A DNA stretch of 64,000 nucleotides from Renibacterium sp043789415 (GTDB taxonomy: Bacteria > Actinomycetota > Actinomycetes > Actinomycetales > Micrococcaceae). Under the pieces are notes generated by a model. It was not told where the DNA came from. It made no database searches and was given only the letters and a program-made list of their open reading frames with translations. Of the stretch, positions 1-8,054 are shown piece by piece (position 1 is the stretch's first letter; each line of letters begins with the position of its first letter). The position numbers and the translations under genes are program-made. The DNA is taken from positions 868,001-932,000 of the forward strand of contig NZ_JBDLLW010000001.1 of assembly GCF_043789415.1 (NCBI RefSeq). The letters run 5' to 3'.

Positions 1-571
1 GGGTCTGCACCAGCACCATGGCCTCAAAGAGCTCATCCAGCGTGCCCAGGCCGCCGGGCAGCACGATGAATCCCTGAGCGTATTTCACGAACATCGTCTT
101 GCGAGCGAAGAAGTACCGGAAGTTGACTCCGAGATCCACCCATTGGTTCATCCCCTGCTCGAAGGGCAACTCGATGCCCAGGCCAATCGACAGTCCGTGG
201 CCCTCTACGGCGCCTTTGTTCGCCGCTTCCATCGATCCGGGACCACCGCCGGTGATCACCGCGAAACCGGCCTCGGCGAGCCGGCGTCCTACGTCAACAC
301 CCATCTCATAGAAGGCACTGCCAGGCCGGGTTCTAGCTGAACCGAAGACGCTGACCGCCGGGCCCACATTGGCCAGAGCTCCGAAGCCTTCCACGAATTC
401 CGCCTGAATTCGCAGCACTCGCCAGGGGTCGGTGCTGGTGAAATCTCCCGGTGAGCGAGAATCCAGCAAATGCTGGTCAGCCGTTGACCCCTTGGCTAGA
501 TCCCTCCGGAGTTCCACCGGGCCGCGATGCCGGGAGGGAGTGGACAAGTTTTTCTCGGTTGGAGAGCTCAT
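1..571 (-). CDS. LOG-family (TIGR00730) phosphoribohydrolase, 3' end cut by window edge
   Basis: Reading the minus strand from ATG at 571 gives 190 open codons that run off the left edge. A Rossmann-type motif TGGGPGSMEAA lies at about residues 107-117 and the family hallmark PGGLGTLDE at 172-180. Proteins of this family (lysine-decarboxylase-like fold) cleave nucleoside 5'-monophosphates such as cytokinin ribotides into base and ribose phosphate in the cytoplasm. The N-terminal extension of about 70 residues is typical of the long actinobacterial form. In mycobacteria the homologue lies near dapE, as it nearly does here, with the glu operon in between. The ribosome site before this ATG is weak. 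The family is clear; the physiological substrate is not. Confidence 0.9.
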   Translation of the reverse strand, partial: MSSPTEKNLSTPSRHRGPVELRRDLAKGSTADQHLLDSRSPGDFTSTDPWRVLRIQAEFVEGFGALANVGPAVSVFGSARTRPGSAFYEMGVDVGRRLAEAGFAVITGGGPGSMEAANKGAVEGHGLSIGLGIELPFEQGMNQWVDLGVNFRYFFARKTMFVKYAQGFIVLPGGLGTLDELFEAMVLVQT

Positions 572-738
572 GGAAACAGGCTACGGCACCCCAACTTAAC
601 AGTTCGGCATTCGCAGTGCCGATCTGAGAATATGACAACGGTCACACCTTGATCACGATCAGCTTCATATTCAAATACTTGCTGAATAACAGGGAAACAT
701 TAGGTAGGTTCAATACATGGTATCGAGTAGGTTCTGTC

Positions 739-1491
739 ATGAGTAGTCAAAATGCTGCCCCTTTGGTGGATTTGAAGTCGGTCAATAAGCACTATGGTGC
801 ACTGCACGTACTTCAGGAGATCAATCTGAGCGTCGCCAAAGGTGAAGTGGTGGTGGTGATCGGGCCCTCCGGTTCGGGGAAGTCAACGCTGTGCCGGGCG
901 ATCAATCGTCTGGAGACTATCGACACCGGTGAGATCCGCATCGATGGCAACCTGCTGCCGCAAGAAGGCAAGGACCTTGCCAAGCTGCGCGCAGAAGTCG
1001 GCATGGTGTTCCAGTCATTCAACCTGTTCGCTCATAAGACCATTCTGGAAAACGTCACCCTGGGCCCGATCAAGGTCAAGGGAACGGCAAAAGAGATGGC
1101 CGAGAAAGAAGCCATGGCACTGCTGGAACGGGTGGGCGTGGGAGCGCAGGCGGCGAAGTTGCCGGCACAGCTTTCCGGCGGCCAGCAGCAACGCGTGGCG
1201 ATTGCTCGGGCTTTGGCAATGAAGCCAAAGGTCATCCTGTTCGACGAGCCCACTTCGGCGCTCGACCCAGAAATGATCAATGAAGTACTCGATGTCATGG
1301 TGGAGTTGGCTCATGAAGGCATGACCATGATCGTGGTCACTCACGAAATGGGTTTCGCCCGAAAAGCAGCGGATCGCGTGGTCTTCATGGCGGATGGGCA
1401 GATCGTCGAGGACGCCGATCCCGAGACGTTCTTCACTCAGCCCCGCAGCGATCGCGCCAAGGATTTTCTCTCGAAGATCCTGACCCACTAG
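739..1491 (+). CDS. gluA: Glutamate-type amino-acid ABC transporter, ATP-binding protein
   Basis: Cytoplasmic ATPase of a polar amino-acid importer. Walker A GPSGSGKST lies at residues 42-50, followed by a Q-loop (MVFQSF), signature LSGGQQQR, Walker B VILFDEPTSALD and the switch motif VVTHEMGFAR, which marks the GlnQ/GluA subgroup. The product is 250 residues, the usual size. The ATG at 739 was preferred to an in-frame TTG at 649 because the conserved part starts just after it and the extra 30 residues look non-coding. It is first of four co-directional genes (ATPase, binding protein, two permeases), the order of gluABCD in Corynebacterium. Glutamate as substrate is inferred from this gene order. 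Confidence 0.9.
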   Translation: MSSQNAAPLVDLKSVNKHYGALHVLQEINLSVAKGEVVVVIGPSGSGKSTLCRAINRLETIDTGEIRIDGNLLPQEGKDLAKLRAEVGMVFQSFNLFAHKTILENVTLGPIKVKGTAKEMAEKEAMALLERVGVGAQAAKLPAQLSGGQQQRVAIARALAMKPKVILFDEPTSALDPEMINEVLDVMVELAHEGMTMIVVTHEMGFARKAADRVVFMADGQIVEDADPETFFTQPRSDRAKDFLSKILTH

Positions 1492-1544
1492 TTCCAACAA
1501 CCTCGCACGCACGTCTGACAAGATCACACAATTGAAAGGCAATA

Positions 1545-2438
1545 ATGAGATTCACTAAAAAAGCTGCTGTTTTCGGAGCGACCGCGATCGTCGCGGCGCT
1601 CACGTTGAGCGCTTGTGGTGGTGGCTCTACTGATAACAATTCTTCCTCCGGCGCAGACGCCCCCTATAAGGTTGCGGACAACGTCTCACTGAGTGGCAGC
1701 CCGACCTTCGACAAGGTCAAGGGCGATGGCAAGATCACCATCGGAGTTAAAGAAGATCAGCCCGGTTTGGGCTTCAAGGATCCGGCAACCGGTGAATACT
1801 CCGGCTTCGATATCGACACCGCTCGTTGGATGGCGGCTTCCCTCGGTCTCTCCGCCGATAAGATCACTTTCCAGGCCATCGCCTCAGCAAACCGTGAACA
1901 AGCACTGGTCAATGGTCAGATCGATCTGTACATCGGCACGTACTCGATCACTGATAAGCGCAAAGCTCAGATCGACTTCGCCGGTCCCTATCTGGTGACC
2001 GGCCAGGCACTGCTGGTCAAAAAAGACAATACGACCATCAACTCGGATAAGGATCTGGCTGGCAAGACCGTGTGCTCGGCCACCGGTTCCACTCCGATTC
2101 AGAACATCAAGGACAAGTACAAGGAGACCAAGACGACTGAGTTCGATGTCTACTCCAAGTGCGTTGACGCGCTGAAGAACGGTCAGGTAGATGCCGTCAC
2201 CACCGATCAGCCGATCCTCGCCGGCTATGCCGCGCAGGATCCGGACAACCTGAAGGTGGTCGGCGAACCCTTCACCACGGAGAAGTACGGCATCGGCCTG
2301 AAGAAGGGCGATGGCGCATTGCGCAAGTTCCTGAACGATGTACTGACCAATGGTAAGAACATCTGGACCAAGCTTTACGACAACAACCTCGGAAAATCTG
2401 GTCTCAAGCTGGAGCAGCCCGCCGTCGATAACTACTGA
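1545..2438 (+). CDS. gluB: Glutamate-binding lipoprotein of ABC importer
   Basis: Extracellular solute receptor anchored to the membrane by lipid. The 297-residue product begins with a basic start, a hydrophobic stretch and the lipobox LSAC, with the cysteine near residue 24. A Ser/Asn-rich linker follows, then a type-3 periplasmic-binding-protein fold (FDKVKGDGKITIGVKEDQPG, then GEYSGFDIDTARWMA) typical of polar amino-acid receptors. The ribosome site AAAGG sits seven bases before ATG. It follows the ATPase gene by 53 bp and is separated from the permease genes by a strong hairpin, which would let it be made in excess over the membrane parts. Confidence 0.9.
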   Translation: MRFTKKAAVFGATAIVAALTLSACGGGSTDNNSSSGADAPYKVADNVSLSGSPTFDKVKGDGKITIGVKEDQPGLGFKDPATGEYSGFDIDTARWMAASLGLSADKITFQAIASANREQALVNGQIDLYIGTYSITDKRKAQIDFAGPYLVTGQALLVKKDNTTINSDKDLAGKTVCSATGSTPIQNIKDKYKETKTTEFDVYSKCVDALKNGQVDAVTTDQPILAGYAAQDPDNLKVVGEPFTTEKYGIGLKKGDGALRKFLNDVLTNGKNIWTKLYDNNLGKSGLKLEQPAVDNY

Positions 2439-2443
2439 CGGTC

Positions 2444-2476
2444 AGTGGTGGTACCCGCTTGCCGGGTACCACCACT
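2444..2476 (+). terminator. Hairpin attenuator between gluB and gluC
   Basis: Arms AGTGGTGGTACCCG and CGGGTACCACCACT pair perfectly over 14 bp around a 5-base loop, followed by TCTTTT. It starts six bases after the gluB stop. It reads as an intrinsic terminator or RNA-stabilising 3' hairpin that lowers expression of the permease genes relative to the binding protein. Confidence 0.85.
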
Positions 2477-2502
2477 TCTTTTAAGCGAAAGCGAATCAAT
2501 CA

Positions 2503-3156
2503 GTGAACACTCTGACCGATAACCTCGACATCTTCGCCGAGGGCTTTAAAAACACTCTGATCCTCTTCATCTTCTCAGCCGTCTTCGCCTTGATCCTGGG
2601 GACTGTGGTTGCCGCTCTGCGGGTTTCGCCGGTGACGCCGATGCGGGCTTTGGGAACCTTCTACGTCAATGTGGTCCGCAATACGCCGCTGACGTTGATC
2701 TTCGTCTTCTTTGTCTTCGGCTACCCCCGGCTCGGGTTCCCGAACCCCGGCTTCGTGATACTGGCGATTATCGCTCTTTCGCTCTACACGGCGACCTACG
2801 TTTCCGAGGCGATCCGGGCGGGCATCAATACCGTGCCGATCGGCCAGGCCGAGGCCGCTCGCGCAATCGGCCTGCCGTTTGCTAAGACGATGAGCCTGGT
2901 GATCCTGCCTCAGGCCTTCCGGGCGGTGCTGCCGCCGCTGATGAGCGTGTTCATCGCCTTGCTGAAGAACACCACGGTTGCCGCGGGCTTCTCGGTGCTC
3001 GAAGCCGGAGCGATCCGCGCCTACCTCTCGGAACGGAATTATCCCGCGATGCAGAGTTTGCTCTGGGTCGCCCTGGGTTTCATCATTCTGGTGCTGATCC
3101 TGAGCCTCGTGCAACGCGCGTTTGAAAAGAAATGGAAAGTTGGTGGCGCCCGATGA
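2503..3156 (+). CDS. gluC: Glutamate ABC transporter permease
   Basis: Inner-membrane permease of 217 residues with about five hydrophobic segments. It carries the HisMQ/GlnP-type EAA loop (EAARAIGLPFAKTMSLVILPQAFR) that docks on the ATPase. The start is GTG at 2503 with only a weak purine-rich site before it. The 3' end overlaps the next permease gene by ATGA, so the two are translationally coupled. The family is certain; substrate is inferred from the operon. Confidence 0.88.
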   Translation: MNTLTDNLDIFAEGFKNTLILFIFSAVFALILGTVVAALRVSPVTPMRALGTFYVNVVRNTPLTLIFVFFVFGYPRLGFPNPGFVILAIIALSLYTATYVSEAIRAGINTVPIGQAEAARAIGLPFAKTMSLVILPQAFRAVLPPLMSVFIALLKNTTVAAGFSVLEAGAIRAYLSERNYPAMQSLLWVALGFIILVLILSLVQRAFEKKWKVGGAR

Positions 3157-4043
3157 GTTCAGTGCTCTTCGATGCTCCCGGAGCAAAAGCGATCCGCCGG
3201 AACCGCTGGCTGGGCGTCATCACCGTCGTCGTGCTTGCCGCGATCCTGGCCTTCGTGATCTACAAATTCGCCGAAAGCGGCCAGTTCTCCGAAAAGAAAT
3301 GGCAGCTCTTCACTTTCCCGCTGGTGCAGCAAAACATCCTCAAGGGCCTCGGTGCGACGCTCAGTGCCTTCGGCGTGGCCGCCGTCGGGTCTTTGCTGCT
3401 GGGGATGATCCTGGCGGTCGGCAGGCTCTCCGAACGACGCTGGATCAGCTTGCCGGTGGGCTGGTTCACCGAGCTCTTCCGTGCGGTCCCACTGCTGATT
3501 CTGATGGCGCTGATGTTCTACGGTCTGGGTTCTATCGGGGTCAAGGGAATCACTCCTTTCACCGCCGTGGTGGTCGGACTGATCCTCTACAACGGCTCAG
3601 TGCTCGCCGAGGTCTTCCGGGCAGGCATTCAGGCCGTACCTAAGGGGCAAGGCGAAGCCGCCTACGCTCTAGGGCTGCGCAAGACCCGGGTGATGACCAT
3701 GATCCTGCTCCCTCAGGCGGTGCGTACTATGCTGCCGGTGATCATCGCCCAGCTCGTGGTGGCGCTCAAGGACACCGCGCTCGGATTCATCATCACCTAT
3801 CAGGAGCTGCTCTACCAGATCAACTACCTCGGTTCGCAGACCAGCTACCAGACGCCGATCATTCCGGCGGCCATCGTCGGCGGCGCGATCTACGTCGGCT
3901 GCTGCCTGGTACTGGCCGGGCTGGCGAAGTATCTGGAGGGCCGGATGCACCGCAGTCCCAAGGTATCGAGTAAGAACACCCCGGGCGTTCCCGGAGCGGG
4001 CAACCTCGATGGCGGAAACTTCGGCGCAGGCGGCAATGCCTAG
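3153..4043 (+). CDS. gluD: Glutamate ABC transporter permease, second subunit
   Basis: Second polar-amino-acid permease, 296 residues from ATG 3153. That start overlaps the gluC stop as ATGA and was preferred to an in-frame ATG at 3132 inside gluC. One membrane segment is seen near residues 20-38. Further segments surround the EAA loop GEAAYALGLRKTRVMTMILL. The tail of about 30 residues is Gly/Asn-rich and looks disordered. It pairs with the first permease to form the membrane pore. The gene stops three bases before the converging dapE, with no terminator visible between them. Confidence 0.88.
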   Translation: MSSVLFDAPGAKAIRRNRWLGVITVVVLAAILAFVIYKFAESGQFSEKKWQLFTFPLVQQNILKGLGATLSAFGVAAVGSLLLGMILAVGRLSERRWISLPVGWFTELFRAVPLLILMALMFYGLGSIGVKGITPFTAVVVGLILYNGSVLAEVFRAGIQAVPKGQGEAAYALGLRKTRVMTMILLPQAVRTMLPVIIAQLVVALKDTALGFIITYQELLYQINYLGSQTSYQTPIIPAAIVGGAIYVGCCLVLAGLAKYLEGRMHRSPKVSSKNTPGVPGAGNLDGGNFGAGGNA

Positions 4044-4046
4044 GCG

Positions 4047-5138
4047 CTAGCTCAACCAGCGTGTCAAAGCGGCCAGGCAGTCACGGATTGCCTGGCCGCT
4101 GACGTGTTCGTTGTCGCTGTGCGCCAAGAGCGCATCCCCCGGGCCGAAATTCACCGCAGGAATGCCCAGCTGTCCCAAGCGGGCGACGTCGGTCCAGCCG
4201 AATTTCGGTTTGGGTGCGCCGCCCACCGCGTCGACGAAGGCCTTGGCAGCTGGCTGATCCAGGCCGGGCCTGGCTCCCGGCGCGGCATCGGTGCGGACGA
4301 CGTCGAAACCCTTGAGCAGTTCGAGGACCACGGCTTCGGCTTGCTCGATCGTCTTATCTGGGGCGAAGCGGTAGTTGATCTCCACTACCGCCTGATCCGG
4401 AATCACGTTTCCGGCGATACCGCCGTTGATCTTCACCGCATTGAGACTCTCACGATATTCCAGACCTTCCACCTCAACGGTCTGCGGCTGGTATTCAGCC
4501 AGCCGCTGCAGGATCGGCGCCAGTTCGTGAATCGCGTTGTGTCCCATCCAGGCTCTCGCGGAATGCGCCGCAAGACCGGAGGTACGGGCTTCAAAACGCA
4601 TCGTTCCATTGCAGCCGCCCTCCACTACCCCGTCGGTGGGTTCCAACAGGATGCCGAAGTCGGCCCTCAGCAACTCCGGATAGTTCCTGGCCAATCTGCC
4701 TAAGCCACTTAACTCGGCCTGCACTTCTTCGTGGTCGTAGAAGACGAAGCTGATGTCCCGCACCGGATCGGTCAGCGAGGCGGCGAGCGCGAGCTGCACA
4801 GCCACACCACCCTTCATATCGGTGGCGCCGCGACCGTAGAGCAACGCTGCTGGGCTCTCGGGATCAGCATCCCATTGTGAAGGCACGGTGCCGCGGGAGC
4901 CCGGGGTGTGCGGCAGCGGAACGGTGTCCAGGTGCCCGGCCAGGATGACTCGCTCGGCGCGGCCCAATTCAGTACGTGCAATCAGCGAATCGCCGTCGCG
5001 GGTCACCCTCAGATGTGAGCAATCAGCGAGCGCAGCTTCAACGGCATCGGCGAGCGCTTTCTCATTTCCGGAAACACTCTCAATGTCCAGTAACGCGGCG
5101 GTCAGCAGAGCCACATCGGCTTTCAAGTCCAGTCCCAT
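4047..5138 (-). CDS. dapE: Succinyl-diaminopimelate desuccinylase
   Basis: Zinc-dependent M20-family amidohydrolase that removes succinate from N-succinyl-LL-diaminopimelate, giving LL-DAP for lysine and peptidoglycan. The 363-residue product shows the metal ligands of the family: HLDT (H69, D71), ATDMKGG (D107), the catalytic pair HEE (E137, E138), a later acidic ligand in LLEPTDG, and a C-terminal histidine in LLAHSDNEH. The ATG at 5138 follows AGAGG closely. It is divergent from dapD across about 200 bp, so two consecutive-branch enzymes share one control region. The length fits the actinobacterial form. Confidence 0.93.
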   Translation of the reverse strand: MGLDLKADVALLTAALLDIESVSGNEKALADAVEAALADCSHLRVTRDGDSLIARTELGRAERVILAGHLDTVPLPHTPGSRGTVPSQWDADPESPAALLYGRGATDMKGGVAVQLALAASLTDPVRDISFVFYDHEEVQAELSGLGRLARNYPELLRADFGILLEPTDGVVEGGCNGTMRFEARTSGLAAHSARAWMGHNAIHELAPILQRLAEYQPQTVEVEGLEYRESLNAVKINGGIAGNVIPDQAVVEINYRFAPDKTIEQAEAVVLELLKGFDVVRTDAAPGARPGLDQPAAKAFVDAVGGAPKPKFGWTDVARLGQLGIPAVNFGPGDALLAHSDNEHVSGQAIRDCLAALTRWLS

Positions 5139-5198
5139 CCTCTTAGCCTATCCACCTCAACCCCAGCCAACCCCAATCCCTCGATCCGAGACCAGCTA

Positions 5199-5275
5199 TC
5201 CCACTGAATGTGACAGTTGTTGCAAATGAGGCGTTGTGAAAGCAACATACGCACCATCAGCAACATTCAGTGGGA
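5199..5275. repeat. Inverted repeat in dapE-dapD divergent control region
   Basis: TCCCACTGAATGT at 5199-5211 and its exact complement ACATTCAGTGGGA at 5263-5275 flank 51 bases that hold smaller TTGTTGC/GCAACA pairs. The same CCCACTGAAT core occurs as a tight palindrome at 26993-27020. It may be an operator or a small palindromic repeat element. Confidence 0.75.
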
Positions 5276-5338
5276 CGGCTGGATCACACGGGGATGTTCA
5301 CATTGCCCCTGAGGGTCCACCTAGGCCAAGATGGAATC

Positions 5339-6328
5339 ATGACTCAAACAACCTTGGATCCTGCTCGCGCCGCTTACGCTTTCGGTCTGGCCACCGTCAC
5401 CGACGAGGGCACTGTCTTGGATGTTTGGTATCCCGCCCCAGCCTTGGGGGTGGCCGCTGAGACGCTGGGTCAAGCCCCAGAGGCCGACACCGAGCTCGCT
5501 GCCCTCGCTGAAACCGGCACGGATCCGGACCGTCAGACCAGCCAGCGGGTGGTCTTCGTTCAGATCAACCTCGACCTTGCCCCCGAGGACACCGCGGACG
5601 CTTATCTCCGCCTGCATTTACTTTCACACCGCCTGGTGACGCCGAACAGCATCAACTTGGACGGCGTCTTCGGCAAGCTGCCCAATGTGGTGTGGACCAA
5701 TTTCGGTCCCTGCTCCCCCCAGGATTTCGAAAAGACCAGGCTTCGGCTGCGTCGTCGCGGGCCGGTAGAAGTCTTCGGCGTCGATAAATTCCCCCGGATG
5801 GTCGATTACGTGCTGCCCACCGGCGTCCGGATCGCTGACGCCGATCGGGTGCGGCTAGGGGCTCATCTGGCCGATGGCACCACCGTGATGCACGAGGGCT
5901 TCATCAACTACAACGCCGGGACCCTCGGAAACTCAATGGTTGAGGGCCGGATCTCAGCCGGCGTCGTGGTCGGCAACGGCAGCGATGTGGGCGGCGGAGC
6001 CTCGATCATGGGCACTCTGTCCGGCGGTGGCAAGGAACGGATCACCCTGGGTGAGAGGGTCTTGCTGGGGGCTAATTCCGGCGTCGGAATCAGCATCGGC
6101 GATGACTCGGTGGTTGAAGCGGGGCTTTACGTCACCGCCGGTACCCGGGTCCGAGTGCCGGGGCCGAAGAACGCCGATGGCGAGGACACCTGGCAGATCG
6201 TGAAAGCAAGTGCACTCTCCGCTCAGCCAAATCTGCTCTTCCGCCGCAATTCCACCACTGGCGAGGTTGAGGCATTGCACCGCAAGGGTCAGACGGTGGA
6301 ACTCAATCTGGATCTGCACGCTAACTAG
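5339..6328 (+). CDS. dapD: Tetrahydrodipicolinate N-succinyltransferase
   Basis: Transfers succinyl from succinyl-CoA to tetrahydrodipicolinate, the first step of the succinylase branch to meso-diaminopimelate. The 329-residue product has an N-terminal actinobacterial domain, then a left-handed beta-helix of hexapeptide repeats at about residues 170-290 (for example SAGVVVGNGSDVGGGASIMG and LGERVLLGANSGVGISIGDD). The ATG at 5339 was preferred to an in-frame GTG at 5270 because the sequence upstream is unconserved-looking and overlaps the inverted repeat. The stop codon abuts the ATG of the next gene (TAGATG), implying coupled translation. Confidence 0.92.
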   Translation: MTQTTLDPARAAYAFGLATVTDEGTVLDVWYPAPALGVAAETLGQAPEADTELAALAETGTDPDRQTSQRVVFVQINLDLAPEDTADAYLRLHLLSHRLVTPNSINLDGVFGKLPNVVWTNFGPCSPQDFEKTRLRLRRRGPVEVFGVDKFPRMVDYVLPTGVRIADADRVRLGAHLADGTTVMHEGFINYNAGTLGNSMVEGRISAGVVVGNGSDVGGGASIMGTLSGGGKERITLGERVLLGANSGVGISIGDDSVVEAGLYVTAGTRVRVPGPKNADGEDTWQIVKASALSAQPNLLFRRNSTTGEVEALHRKGQTVELNLDLHAN

Positions 6329-7201
6329 ATGAGTCGACGAGGTTCGAGAATCCGGGCTGGGTTCATCTGGCTGTTCTCGCTGCTCTTCGCCGTGGTGCTG
6401 ATCGTGGCCGCGGGTGCCTGGGCGGTGAACGCCTTCAAGCTGGCACCCGCACCCCTGATCATCGCCTGCACCGCTCCGCTCGACTCCAATCACTATTCCC
6501 TGGCCACCGACCAGAGCGCGAATGCTGCTCTGATCACCGCTATTGCGCAGCGGCGCAGGCTGCCTCCACGGGCCGCGACGATTGCCATCGCGGTCGCCAT
6601 GCAGGAGTCCAAGCTGCGCAATATCAACTACGGGGACCTCGACTCACTGGGCCTTTTCCAACAGCGGCCTTCACAGGAGTGGGGAACCGCGGAACAGATC
6701 ATGGATCCGGTCTACGCCACCAATGCGTTCTACGATGTGCTGATCACCGTTCCCGGGTACCAGCAGATGACCGTCACCGCCGCCGGGCAAGCGGTGCAGC
6801 GTTCGGCCTATCCTGAGGCTTATGGACAACACGAATCAATGGCCCGGGCTTTTGCCTCTGCGCTTACCGGGTACTCCCCGGCAGCGCTCAATTGCACCCT
6901 GAACCAGCCCGGCGCCCCGGGCGATCCGGCAACCGTGATCAGCAAACTGCAGAACGCTTTCGGGCCAATCGGGGCGAGCCAGCAGGGATCAACGGTGCGG
7001 ATCAATGCGAAGGACGCCGCCGGGTGGTCTTTTGCACAGTGGGCGGTGGCCAATGCCGATGCGCTCGGCATCACCCAGGTCAGCTTCGCCGGGAAGAGCT
7101 GGCAGCGGAACAACAATGACGGCGCAGAAAACCGCGGTTGGCAGAGCGCTGAGAGCGCGAGCGGCCAGCAAGTGACGATCGTCTTGCAGGCCAAGGGTTA
7201 A
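6329..7201 (+). CDS. Membrane-anchored lysozyme-like protein of unknown substrate
   Basis: 290 residues. A basic start (SRRGSRIRAG) and one membrane segment at about residues 11-33 leave the rest outside the cell. The core AIAVAMQESKLRNINYGD, then DSLGLFQQRPSQEWGT and MDPVYATNAFY, matches a transglycosylase/lysozyme-like fold with a candidate catalytic Glu in MQESK. Relatives are often labelled 'heavy metal transporter', which nothing here supports. The C-terminal third (about residues 190-290) is a separate domain without a recognised family. The ATG directly follows the dapD stop, and a hairpin terminator follows the gene. A wall-remodelling role beside a peptidoglycan-precursor gene is inference. 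Confidence 0.65.
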   Translation: MSRRGSRIRAGFIWLFSLLFAVVLIVAAGAWAVNAFKLAPAPLIIACTAPLDSNHYSLATDQSANAALITAIAQRRRLPPRAATIAIAVAMQESKLRNINYGDLDSLGLFQQRPSQEWGTAEQIMDPVYATNAFYDVLITVPGYQQMTVTAAGQAVQRSAYPEAYGQHESMARAFASALTGYSPAALNCTLNQPGAPGDPATVISKLQNAFGPIGASQQGSTVRINAKDAAGWSFAQWAVANADALGITQVSFAGKSWQRNNNDGAENRGWQSAESASGQQVTIVLQAKG

Positions 7202-7245
7202 TCTCGATTACGTGATGCACAATGTGCGCATCTTCCATCCCTGGA

Positions 7246-7288
7246 CACGAGCCAGCTATGTTGGCTTCGCCGCCACAGGTGGCTCGTG
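7246..7288 (+). terminator. Hairpin after the lysozyme-like gene
   Basis: CACGAGCCA (7246-7254) pairs exactly with TGGCTCGTG (7280-7288). An inner TGTTGGC/GCCACA pairing extends the structure. No clear T-run follows, so factor-independent termination is only likely. Confidence 0.55.
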
Positions 7289-7329
7289 AAACCAACTAGA
7301 AATATGGAATCCTGAGTCATCCTGAGTCG

Positions 7330-7905
7330 TCAGACCAGCATCTCCACCACGGGCTGCACATAGCTCCTGAAGACTTCCGGATCGTCGAGCAGATGCTGAC
7401 TCATCACGATCCTATTCGGTTCTAAAAACCAGGCGCGCTGTTCGGCGATGGGCAGTTCGAGAATGCTGAGATTGAAATCCCGGGCGTTCCGCCCGAGTTC
7501 CAATTCCCGGTCCTGAACGAGCTGGGCCAGGATCTTCAGGTCCCCCATCGTCTCGCGCTGAGCCGCCATCAGTTCGTACTGAGCCAGTTGCTGCCTGGTC
7601 CAGTCGAGGGCCGCCCCGAAGTGCGCCTGTACCACCCGTTGCAGCGCCGGATGCCCGGCGAACTCTTGGAAATCCGGTGCCGTAAGTTGTGGCGGTCGGC
7701 CCGGGAACACACCGAGTAACTGGGCCCACCACTGCTCCCATTCGAAGCGCAATGATTCCATCCCGCCCACCTGAGACGTCAGTTGATGGGGCTCGACGGC
7801 TTTAATCGGCGGGTGAATAGCAGAAATCGACGGCATACCGGCGCCAATCAGCCCGGAAGCGTCTCGGAGGTAAAGAGCGATCATCAGCGGTGCAGAAGCA
7901 TCCAC
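7330..7905 (-). CDS. Conserved-looking hypothetical protein
   Basis: 191 residues, start GTG at 7905; an internal ATG at residue 8 is an alternative. The N-terminal 40 residues (SGLIGAGMPSISAIHPPIKA) are Gly/Pro/Ile-rich. The rest is amphipathic helix with several Trp residues (EWEQWWAQLLGVFPG) and no membrane segment or signal. No catalytic motif is visible and I do not recognise a family. It stands alone between converging and tandem genes, downstream of citrate synthase. The coding potential is supported by codon usage and by lack of a better frame on either strand. Confidence 0.6.
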   Translation of the reverse strand: MDASAPLMIALYLRDASGLIGAGMPSISAIHPPIKAVEPHQLTSQVGGMESLRFEWEQWWAQLLGVFPGRPPQLTAPDFQEFAGHPALQRVVQAHFGAALDWTRQQLAQYELMAAQRETMGDLKILAQLVQDRELELGRNARDFNLSILELPIAEQRAWFLEPNRIVMSQHLLDDPEVFRSYVQPVVEMLV

Positions 7906-7995
7906 CGTGATCCGCCAGCCAGGGCCACCCGTGTGATGAATAGTGCCGCCTCCTTGAAACGCTTCCCGCCACCAGAATACTCTCAGCGGAAAAGA

Positions 7996-8028
7996 ACTGG
8001 ACCCGGTTTCGCCGAAACCGGGTCCAGT
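7996..8028 (-). terminator. Intrinsic terminator of gltA
   Basis: ACTGGACCCGGTTT and its complement form a 14-bp perfect stem with a 5-base loop, followed on the minus strand by TCTTTTCC. It lies 27 bases past the citrate synthase stop. Confidence 0.85.
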
Positions 8029-8054
8029 GTGGAAAAACAGGGTGTCGCTGCCTT

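Noticed and set aside
4104..4703. Long plus-strand open frame opposite dapE
   Set aside because: It mirrors dapE codons, has no ribosome site or recognisable motifs, and is a by-product of high-GC third positions. The same applies to many antisense frames, for example opposite typA, alaA, dapC, gltA and the permease genes.
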